A DNA stretch of 64,000 nucleotides from Anisakis pegreffii (Eukaryota; Nematoda; Chromadorea; Rhabditida; Anisakidae). Positions 48,701 through 60,700 of this stretch are shown in pieces. How positions within the stretch are numbered: position 1 is the first letter of the stretch; each line of letters opens with the position of its first letter. Location of the stretch: contig JAPYMA010000780.1 in the NCBI GenBank assembly GCA_035041965.1, positions 1-64,000 of the forward strand, given 5' to 3'. The translations under genes were made by a program, and so were the position numbers. The notes beneath the pieces are model-generated. The model was not told where the DNA came from, did no database searches, and saw only the letters and a list, made by a program, of their open reading frames with translations.

Positions 48701-51700
48701 TGAACACAGCCATGTGCATTGTCCTTCTGTTCCATTCCCTTTGGTTCATTCAAGTGATGGGATGATGGCATGACTGGGTCCACAGTTGGTTAAAGGCTGC
48801 TTTGGTTAAAGGCTGCTTTGTTGGATGGATGGATGGATGGATGACTACTTCGGGTATCTATCTATCCGCCTGCACAACGTCAGCAGCAGCAGCAGCGAAT
48901 ACCGTGGCTGTTGTCATATGAAGAATTGTAATTGTTGTTTACGTATTCGATTTTAAAGATGAAAAAGAATGATGAAACGCCATCACGTTCCACTGTAGGA
49001 CGGAACGGAATGATTCATGTGTCAAACAATGCAGAATAGAAGGAGAGTACGTATACGTTTGACGAGAAATTGCTGCGTTTGTGAGAGAAGTAGAAACATC
49101 ATATTCAGTTGCGTGATGATCGGATGGATGGATGGATGGATGATGAACGTTGGTTGATTGGTGACGGCGCTTCGAAAACATCATACAAAATAGCAGCGCA
49201 TCTCGTTCCGTCTATTGAAACATATATTTGAGTGTTTAAAATTTTGCAATTTCCATTTGCAGTTCCGTGAATAGTGACTTTCAAATGTAGTTTTTTTTGT
49301 CAGGAAGAGGACAGTGAAAAAGGCAAAGAATAAAACTCGGGGAAAAACCCCGAGAAGAAATATATTTAAAAAAGGAAGAATGGCTGCATAACAAAAAGAA
49401 CGAGGAGTGCACATGAATGGAAGAAATCAGTACATGTTGAGGATGTAAAAAAGTGGGACAGAGGGAAAGACACAGAATCAAAGGTTAAAATTTAGAAAAT
49501 CAACTCGATTTTAGGTAAACAATGAATACTATGTCCTTTTTGGATGGTTTATTTTCAGGTGGTTGTTCGGTTGCTTTGATCTGTCTAGAAATGAAAACAA
49601 AGGAATGAACTGAAATCAAATTCGACGTGGTACAATATGATGTGATAGATAAGCATATGCTGTTTGTTCTACGTCTTTTCACTGATCAAATCGGACTCAC
49701 TGACGAAAAACAATGGTGATTTCATTGATACCTTGAAGATAAGATGTGCATGGTAGAGCTACTTGTGATAAAATTTGATGTCATACAATAGGCATGCTTA
49801 GAAACTGTATCAGTTGAAAAATTCTTCAAATATTTGTATTCTTGTGATTGAATGATATTGGTAGATTACATGCAAATGCAGAGACGTCGTCATGACATGA
49901 ATTCTAGTGAAACATTAACGCATACAAATTCAATGAAATGTTACAGTTATGAGACAAGGCAACTAAAATTTGTTCGAAAGAACAGCGATAAATGGAAGTG
50001 ATATCATGGTCATGTGTATTTTTGAGTGCAATACGAATGATTTCATGAGTCTGACGCATGCTCCTCGCTTCTCTGTTTTCATCGAACATAAATAAGCACA
50101 TATATAAATGTTCAAATTATTCATTTAAAACTTTCGAACTGCACAAAATACAAATCTAAAAATCCATTCAAGCAATAATTACACAACCACTCAACTAAAC
50201 TCCCATAGGACTGTTTGATTCGATTACCACCATCCGATTTTGTAACTCTTTCGTGCTTCTGTGAGTAATTCTCTTCGTTTCAACACAGAACGCTCAAGGT
50301 TCCTTCCATTCATTCGAATTTAATGCCTCATTCCTCAATTGATGCCTCTTCATCTTTTCTCACTTTTCAACGTTGTTTTTTTTTCAAGCACTCTCCATTC
50401 CTTCAGATGATTCGACTTCAACACTCGTCATTATCGTGCACACCAAGCACGACTACAAAACAATGTAATAATAATAATAACAATACCAGCAGAATTCAAT
50501 CGATCGATTACTTCGATTTTACCGAAAAAAAACCACTGGACTGTTTTTTTGCATCTCGTTCCATAATTCATTTCGCTGTTCTTGTTACATCATCATTCAC
50601 ATCAGTCGTTTCATCGACTCAATCTTCCAACAATCCGTCCCTTTGGTAGAACTGTCCTGCCGTCCGCTCAAATCAGCCGCGGCAGCAGCAGCAACAGTTT
50701 CATTCGTTTCACATTCTTCTCATTCGCATTCTTTTCACAATTCGTCAATTCGTTCATCTTCAAAATATTCATCTCATGCACAATTCACAATAAGAATAAA
50801 CGACGAATGAATGCTGCGCAATATTCTCCTTTGCAATTGTTGTTGCTGCATATATTGTATTATCGCTGAAGAAAATATCTTATAATATCATCACCTTCCA
50901 TATTTCTTTTTTATTTCATAGTTTATGTTAAGTAGCATCATATTCGAATAATCGTTTCTTCTGTTCAGTTGATCGATCCACAGCGATACTTTGAATTGGA
51001 TTAATCTCGTTTCATGTTGTTTTTTATTAATACATACTAGTTTGAAATTATTCAAACTAGTATGTATTATTCTACTCGTTTTTTTCTCTCTTATTTTTCT
51101 TTGTTTTAATTTTCCTCTTCGTTTCCAATAAATTGTGAGGTTCAAACATGTTTAGTGGAAATGGAATTCAATCCACTGAACAACGAACACACGGTGAGGA
51201 TTTCCATTTCCTGTACGATGATTTCTTCTGCCCAGATGAGTGAATGTGGTACGTTCATGGAACGTTAGTAAGCATGAGATGTACTGATAAGCATTCATGA
51301 ACAGTTACTCATCATTTGCATTGGAAATTAGGAGCAGTTGTGCTGCTCGCATGTGAATGTGTCTTCTTACTGACGAACTCTTTTGTTGAGGTGGACAAAT
51401 TCCGTGAATGACGATATTCGCCAGTTGACGACACACACAATCATTCATTCCATTCCGTTGTATGAAAACCTTTATTACTCAATAATGGAACATTTGCATT
51501 AGCTGCTCTTCGTATCCATCAACACTCCTCAGTGTCTCAATAAATAATGTTTTTCGTTTTTACGCAAAATTTTTTCGTCTTCGATTCATCCGGCATACCT
51601 AATATAAATGATGCCGTGCCGTTTCTAATAGATTCTTGATTAATTCCACGAAAGCGCATCTTTTGAGACTGTTCGTAAATCATTCGAAGTCAAATGATAG

Positions 51701-54700
51701 TCACACTTCAGCAATGACTTCAATAATCCAACAATGCAGCAATCATCGATGAAAATAGCCTCATCGATGCATCATTAAGTTTCATCCTCTCATTCCATCA
51801 CACTTCTGAACTTCACCAAATTTCAATTTCGCCAATTAATCAACCAATAAAACGTCTCTAATATATCACAAATGAATTTCTCTCCATCATTCATACTGCC
51901 AATCAATGTCAGGTGAACAACAGCTGACTGACGACAGCAGCCAACTGCAATATGGACAGCCAACTAGGCTAATAGCACTTAGCATAAGAAAGTTGCTCTC
52001 CTCTAAACTCTGTCTGTGCGATGGAAAGTCAGTCGAAACGTCCGTCACTCATGTGTCCATCAATTATTCCCTATCTAAATCACCATCAACACCGTTAAGC
52101 TTTTGCGTTTTTATGCACCTCAATTGCGCTGCAAATCGAATCGCGAGGCATTCAATCGTCCGTCTTCTCCAAAAGATCTCATCTCAAAAACTTCTCAAAC
52201 GAGTGATTTTTCACTCGATCAGAAACAACAAACATTTCCAGAGAAATCCGCTCTCAAAGAATGGCGAGACATCCATCCATCCATCCATCTCAACCAGTCT
52301 ATTTAAATTCAAGCAAATCACGGAGACCAAATGTGAAATGGAAGATAACAAGTGAATCAATCAGTTGTTCATCTAATCCACCTTGAAGTACACAGTTTAA
52401 ACGTATCAGCCGAAGAAATGGTCAACATTTGCTTAGCTGTTTAATGCTCACTATTTCTCTAAAGTATAAATTTAAAAGGAAGCGTCATCATTTGTTTCTT
52501 TACTTCAATTTTTATTCACCATTGAATTCGTTTTTACATCGGTGTGCTGCTTTGCGCATACAACACAACACCATCATCATATATCATACAATACATTACT
52601 TTCAGATGTTCGTTCAACTTCTTCAATGCATTTGGCGTAACGCACGTTTGAGTAGTACATAAATGTAGATATAAATTATCCGACATTACCTCTGCTCTCC
52701 TAATCGCCATCCACAGTTGTTATTTCACTTTCGTTCATTTTTTTTTCGCAAATCAACAGTGCTTGCGCCTCAATTCATCGAAATTTTCTGTTATTGCATT
52801 TATCTTACCTCAGCTCTTCTACGCTATTTGCATAAATAAATTCAAGCAGTTGAACTCGCCACCCATTCCATTCTCATTCCACAATACGAACATCATTTTA
52901 TTCACATCAATCAGATCACTCAATTGTCAGCATAGACAAACACACTTGGGCAATTTCAATAATGCGTTGAACGCATACCCAATTTTAACGAAATACTCCT
53001 TTCTCGAATGAAATAAGCGAAATTTTTTATTCGGCTAGAAGCTTACGTAGGCAGCAGTTCAAACAAAACAAGAAATGAAGACAAATGTGGAAGGCGATAT
53101 TCTTGTTGTGTGGCAATTAAAGCAGCGTGCATACTTCCTGTTGTTGCTTTCGGCAGTTCTGCGATTAATATGTACTGAATCGAATTCGATTAACGGTTCG
53201 AATGTAATTGGAATGCATGTTTTTCCTTTTTTTTCCGAAAAGGACACGATTAAAAACCGAGAACACGTGGAGAACGTTACTGATGATGCACTAATGGAGA
53301 ACCAATCGTCGGTCGTTTCATCCGATGAATCATCAAGAAATTATGCTACTGAACAGACGAATTTTTCATTTTCATCACAACAACAACATTCAGTCATCAA
53401 ACACAGCCAACATTAATTCCAACAATCAAATCAATGATCATAGAGAATCATCAAGCTCATTCAGCGATAACATCATACACGGCGCTCAATCATCACCAGT
53501 CATGAGCAAACTATAATAACATTGCAAAACCTCAAAAACCAAAACATCTCCATCGTCCTTCCTCTTACACCCTTCAAAAACTTCGTTTCTGACTGACTCC
53601 TTTCAACAAACAAGTTTCGCTTGTTTTGTTTCTAAACGACGCAACAACTCGTATACCTATAAATCATTTTTCTCCCCATAACTCAAGAATATGAAACCAC
53701 CCGAAGCACCTCTCAGTAATGTTAGCCCATAAGTTTTAACGAAAAATCTTTTCGTTTGTGGCTTTTTCGATGCTTCTTCATCGACAATGCCTGCAGTAAT
53801 GCAATAGTAATAATAACACTACGCTCCCCGATTAGTGTCATGCTCAGTGATAATACTATCAATACGGTTCGGTCGTTTTTTTTTAAACGTTCTTCTTGCA
53901 ATAACATACATCATCATTTATGATAGTCTCCAATTTGCTTTGACATGATTTCAGCTGAACGATGACGACAGCAGAATAAAACCTGAGAGCGCAGACCATT
54001 TTACAAACTCAAAAACTACACAAATAACGCAACTGAACACCGATCACAACAGGCACATTTCCTCAACTCACCGCAAAAATGCATCAATTCATATTCATTT
54101 ATCACCTCCCTCTTTTTCATATCTAATAAACCAACTCATTGATCATATTTCCAGCCCAATCCATCAAACAATCTCATCGAATGTTTATCATAATTCATTT
54201 TGTTCCACTTGAAACAATCAATCATATGCTTGCAGCATCTAATAGCTCGTCATCGTTCCACAGCCAATAATGCTTTATACAAGTATGCACAATTGACTCT
54301 TCCATAAATGAGTTTCAAGTGCGTACACTCACTAAACCAAACACACACACAGATCTCATAATCCGTAACAATGAGCATGATGACACCTAAGAATCTCTTA
54401 GTGATGTTGTCAATGAAGAGTGCACCGCACCGTTTCCCCTATTTCACTTAATTATGTTCGGCTGGGAACACCTTCTTCACAAAAGACAAAGAGATTTCAT
54501 TGCACATTGTCAGTATGGAGATGATGCATGAAGTCTGCTCAAACTGAGAAGATACTGCAAATTCGTTAACGTTTACTTCCTTGCATTCAGTTGTTTCGGC
54601 ACCACTGAAAATCTGAATCATCCATCCATATAATGCGCCTCGCAATCAACAAAGCTCATTGTTCAACGTGAATGACTCTATTGCTATTGTTCCCTATCGA

Positions 54701-57700
54701 AGGAATTGCTGCTTACTTCACTGTCGGTTTTCTAACGAACCAAACAACGCACTAAGAACACACCACATTCTGCTGATCTGTGTTTTCATCAATAAACCCA
54801 AATTTTTTTGTCTCCGCGTCGAAATCACAAACAAAGCAGCAGCAGCAGAAACGGATGACGACAGCGATAAATTACCAACCGTAATCGCACTAATTAATAC
54901 AATCCTCTGAGAATCGAACATCAAACGTTGTCTGCCCATTCAGAAAATAGTGTGAAAAATACACGACTCTATCCACTAAGAAAAACATAAATTTTGAATG
55001 TTTACTTGAACGTCACGAATCGTCATTCGTTCGTTCAACGTTCGCTTAACTGCAATGCAATTCGTTTCTTGTCAGCTGTGAACAGCTCTATTACTGGTTG
55101 ATTCAGCTGCTGCTTATTATGTAAGTGATGTCGAGATTCTTGTGATCTAATGAAACAACAATGTTTTTTTTGTGGAGATGCACTTGAATTTCAAGACATT
55201 TTCACGTGATGACCATGAAACGCTGCTTAAACTTAATGCAAGAATGAACATTAAATGGGTAACAACTTGAGAAAAGGACATAGTCGGTGTGATGAAAACA
55301 ACAACAAGATAATCGAACCATTACTACACTACGCTCGTATAATCCATCAGATGAAAACACGATAAACGATGAATTGTAACGGAATCAAAGAACATCACTA
55401 ACATCACCATAATTCATAAGTCTCTCCAAAGTGATTCTTAATCTTTGTGTTAATCTTTGAGAGACGAAACCATTCAATGGAAAACGTGAGGGAACTAAGA
55501 AATGCGATTTAATGAAATGAGAATGAAAAAAAAAGAAACTAAATGGCAGCGCTCACGTGATCGAATGACATTTAACGACCAAGAAAAAATAAAGATTTAA
55601 AATTGTCGAATCAAGCAAAGACTTCAACCTAGTTCTGTGAGAACTCACAACAGATCAGAGAGCGTCAAGAGGGTTCATTAAAAACCAATGAGGAAGTGAA
55701 CTGAATTGGTGAGTAATTGCGCAACGAATTGTAATATTCGTTATTCGTCACCGAAAATGAATCGAATATTAATTGATCAAAAAATTATCTTCGCAAATTG
55801 CAAGTTCTGATTGTATCTGGAAGAAAAAATGTTCAACATCAACAGTCGAATGGAATCAAAGATTGATGATTGTTTAGTTTTAAGGAATCATCAAAACGCA
55901 AACAAATCGCTTACTCACATCCCAATATGAGTACGCATATCGCTCGCTCAAACCAATGACCAAATCTTACGACTCACATTTCAAGCACATTCAAAGTGGA
56001 CACAACAGTTGCATCGTTTCTCTACGCATTTCAAAGATTCTTCTGAATCAGTGAATTTGAGATCATCAGAACACCACAGATCGTTGCTTTAGGACGATCA
56101 TGATCGATCACAAACAAAAAAAATGACAATCGTTGTTTTGATGAACATCGAATAAGAACAACAAAAAAAAGCACTCTGACCGCTGAACGCTTTTCAAAAC
56201 TTTCATTCGCAATTACTTTAAGTGCTTATAAATAATACTCACTGTTGCGTTTTTTATTCGCTTAGTAAAGCTTTTTTTTCAATTCAAATTGCTTTTCCTA
56301 GATGTTCATTGAACAAGGCTGACGAAAACCTTTACTAAAGTAAGATCGTTTGTCTAACAGATACCATTTGGCTTAATGAGCAAGAATGCAAGTGCTCCGA
56401 AACGAAAATTGCTCAAATGGCCGTGGAACACGGAAGAAGTAGCGGAAGTAAACAACTGAGGGGACATCATATGTTGCTGAATGCACAAGCAATAAATACT
56501 ACAACGTGCCGGCCGGCCGTCCGATCGACCGAGCGCTGTCTCATTGAGACCAATGTACTTTCTAGCACAAAAAGTGCACGACGAACATAATCTATAATAA
56601 TCTCCTTGCAAAAACACCCATTCCACGCTCTTCAAATCATAAATACAACATCATCAGTCAGCTTGGCAATGTGATGTGATGAATAATTCAAACAACTATT
56701 ACCCATTCATTCTAAAGCACAATGTAAACAAATCATTAAAACAAAATTCCACAATTCAAATCGCCTCAACACGTGTTCTTGTTTTGATGTACTCTATGTA
56801 AATGTTGCTTCGCGACCACATAATAATGATTCATTGATTCTGACTGACGAGACTGTAAACAAGGGCATTCCCCATGTATTTTGAAACAAACAAACGAAAA
56901 ACGCTTGCAAACGAAGAGCGAATTGAGAGGATGATGAAAACGAACGAATTGGAAATTTTTGGGGAAAATTTATCACATGAACTGAATTCAATTGAACTGA
57001 TAACGATTGTTCTAAATTTAGACTCAAGTTTACTTCGTAATATCTGTTGCTTACGCAGTTTGAGCTGACGGATTTAGCAGCGAACCAAACAATGATAATA
57101 ACGCTTAGTCGGTGAACAATTAAGGAATGAATGGTTGAATGCAATGATATATGGCAAATAAATATGCGCTCTGAACTAAAAAATATCAAACATTCATATT
57201 TACTTTTAAATTAACTTATCCAAGGAAACACGAGAAATGAAATATAAAAGTCATAAAACAAAATAACCAATAAAAAATGAACAAAAACTGTAAAATGGAA
57301 CTATTGAAAACAATGAGAGAAATCGAAAATAAATCAGCTGAAAAAAAAAACGAAAGAGTGTAAACGAACCGGGTCCAGGGTATTGTTGCTGTTGCTGTGG
57401 TGGATGCTGATGATCTTTAGTATCCACTCGTCGTCGTTTCTTCAATTTTTCAGCAAATGCAACCATGTCATTGAGACTTTTACCAGTCTCGTAGCACTCT
57501 AAGCCCAGCAAATACTTCTGGTAGTGCCTTCGTAATTGATATCCTGCAGCTGACGATTCGGACATCTCCGAATTGGCTTCACAACAAACATTTTTCCACG
57601 TCTTCTCACGTGTCACCTTCAATACGACAAAACAATAGAACACCTTCTCGAAAAAATAACACAATTTCAGTCATATCATTTGTGGCATTTGTAGACAAAT

Positions 57701-60700
57701 GTAAATTTCTGGAAGAAAGTAGCCAAGGACATTATTCCATTTTACTTCAATTCATACAACTCGAACAGCGGCGACTCAACAACAACAAAAGCTCAGAAGA
57801 AAGCAAGCAAACCTGCTCAAAACCTCCTCTCTTCAGGACAGCAATATACAATCGATGTAAATCAATCGGTTGCTTGGATACTTGCGGTACTTGTGTGAGT
57901 GGTTCACCCTGCAAACCTTTTGACAATCATATTTTGATATGTCAACGGAACAAATTATGCTTCTCCTCCAATCATTTTCATGTAAATAATCACTTTGCAG
58001 AGAATCGAGATCAACAGATTCTGAGCAGCAATCAACAGTGATCCCTATCAAAACGGTTGGTTGGCAAAAACAATAAATGTCAAGTGTGAGCATTTCTGTT
58101 CAGCTCTTTTGTTACGCGAACACACAAACATCCATCGAAATAAACAACTTGATAAAAATTGTTCTTGATTTTCCCAAAGATCAGGGAAAAAACGTCAAAT
58201 GAAACGATCCACCACTAAAAACTTACGTGTCGTTCACAGAACACGACCAATTTTTCGAAGAATGCTCTCCTTTCAGCCATTACGTGTTGAGGATTGAGAG
58301 CCGACACCGGACCCACCTGCAGTATCACTATCATTAAAAAACTGTCGACAAACAAAAAATGGACCAAGTTCCATCCATCCAAACGACAATTGTTCAAACG
58401 AAACGATTCGCAGCAAATGAATTACTGCCAAATTCACAACCAAAATTGTGCCAGAAAATCTAACAGCCATCTCGCTAATTCTGTGTTTCCCATGTGAAGA
58501 TTCAAGAATGTAACAAGTTCTTCAGAGATAAATTTCAGAGTTTTCAAATGATTTTTCAAATCTAAACAGAGTGAGCAAGTCGACGGTCATTACTAACCAA
58601 TTTATCGACGATATTTGCGGCCGAATCCTTTAATTTCGTATTGCTAGCCACCATTCCCGGTGTTGACGGCTGAGCTGGAGGTACGGGAGTCCGCTGAAAG
58701 ATATTCTTCGACTTATTCGTTCAGGTCTATCAAAACTTTCCGCCAACTATACACATGTGTCAAAAGTGAATGACACCAATTGCTTTTCGTATCACATCCA
58801 ATGCACTCCACTCACACATTCAAACGAATAATTTCGAATTTTCTGGCACCGAGTAATTATCAACAATTAACGTCAATCACACACTGCTACAAACAGTTCG
58901 CTTCATCACAGAACTCCATTCGTTGATGCAAATCGAATCAATCGACGATGCAAAATTATTTTTGTGAAACTTTCAAATTCGCGAACTATAATCCCAAAAT
59001 CCGTTGATCAAAATGAAACTATAAGAGTGACCAAGAAGTCTAAACGTTATCCTGAGAAAGCGCATACGATAAGAACGAATATCTCCCGATATAATGCAGT
59101 GTGGATATGAAAAAATACCGTTAGTCCATCTAATCTTTCATTACTATACACCACTAACGATTCTGCTAACAAAACATTCTCTAAATTTCGGAAGCAAGTC
59201 ATCATTTATCACAATAATCACATCTCCAACTCGACGTGCATCTCTCATCTCGTAAAATCACGTAACTTCGGCCCTCTCGTTATAAATGAAAATTGAAGTG
59301 TACGATGTCATTTTAACGTCATTCAAACAAACACTGAATGCCGCCGGTAAGATCATCTGGTTTATTCTCGCACAATTCTCAGACATTATATACACTTTGC
59401 AAATGTATAGCCATATAATCAGAACGTGCGCTAACTCACAACCAGTTTGAACTGAACCGCGGGAGGGAGCGAACCAACTCCATCAAGTACGACAAGAAAC
59501 CGTCTAACCGCCTGAGCTACTTTTACGTCTACTTATAGTGTACTGCCACTATTTATAATGTACTACGTCTATAAACTGAAGAAGGTGCCCAACTATTTTC
59601 ATGAATTCAATCCAAAATTCACATAATTATCCAACAGAGCGTCTTTACCAACCTGTCCTTGACTAAGTTGAGCCGGAGTGTGCGGCCAGGAAGCGGGGGA
59701 TGCGCCTCGTAAAGATTTCGAATCGTCAAGTGATTCATCGGCCGCAGACGAGGCTCCACCAGGACTTTGTGCAGGCACGTTACCCGATGACGTACTTACA
59801 GTGGTCATTGGTGGTTGAGGGACGTTCGCTTGCTGCGACATCACACTTTCCTATAATTTTATCTATTTCACTAGACTTTCAAACAATTCAATCTTCTGGG
59901 TCAGTGTCAAGCCCTGATACATGCGACGAGAGGGATCAGACCGAAGAGATACGACAGGAATAGTATCCGTTTCACCCGCTCTAAATGGAGATTTCGGAAA
60001 GGAAAAAATTTGGTGGCACTATCCAGATAAATCAAATTATTTAAGATCACAATCCTTAACCATTTAATGCGTAATAAGTTCCTTATTGATGTTCATCACA
60101 AGTACGGCAATCGAAATGAATTAGACGTACCTGAGACGGCATTTTAGTAGCGTTCATTTTTGCTTGCCAGTCAGCAGCACTGGGACCATTCGGCATTCGA
60201 GGCATTTGCTCAATCTGTTGAACAGGGTGAGGCTGGGATTGTTGTTGTTGTTGCTGTTGCAGCTTATTTGCTGTCGTCGGCATCACTGGCCGATTCGGTG
60301 GCATTGAATACCCAGTAAATGCTGAATGAATTTCATTTCATATCCAACACCGAATATTAATCCATTTTACACCTTTCAGTACTTGAATCATTTCACTTAT
60401 TCAATAAAAACACGTGCATAACACCGGTTCACTTCATCAATTTCTAAACCAAAAATCCCAAAAAGGAAATATGATATGATACCATCTAAGTACATCAAAT
60501 AATTTGTGGTCACGGTGTTTAACAATTATTCTTTGATCACTAAATGTACGCGCTTTCAATAAGTTCCTTACTCACTTTCATTATAAATTCAAATAAACAC
60601 AACTACCAAATAATTTTGAAAACATTTTAACCATGAAATTCATTTTAACATCACTCAGGGTTTATGCACTTAATTTGCACGATATCTCGAACAATAACTC

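Larger units (their letters stand above)
45874..57369 (-). other. Very long intron of the ARID1-type gene, 11.5 kb
   Basis: This separates the ARID exons from the symmetrical exon. It contains simple repeats (TGGA units near 48823-48844 and 49124-49142; ATCC units near 52270-52288; GCT/CTG-rich patches near 47340, 47560, 47640 and 48310), a perfect hairpin at 51029-51068 and much AT-rich DNA. No conserved exon was recognised. The CTG-rich 47.3-48.4 kb part could house an internal promoter for the downstream exon, but no element proves it. Confidence 0.45.
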
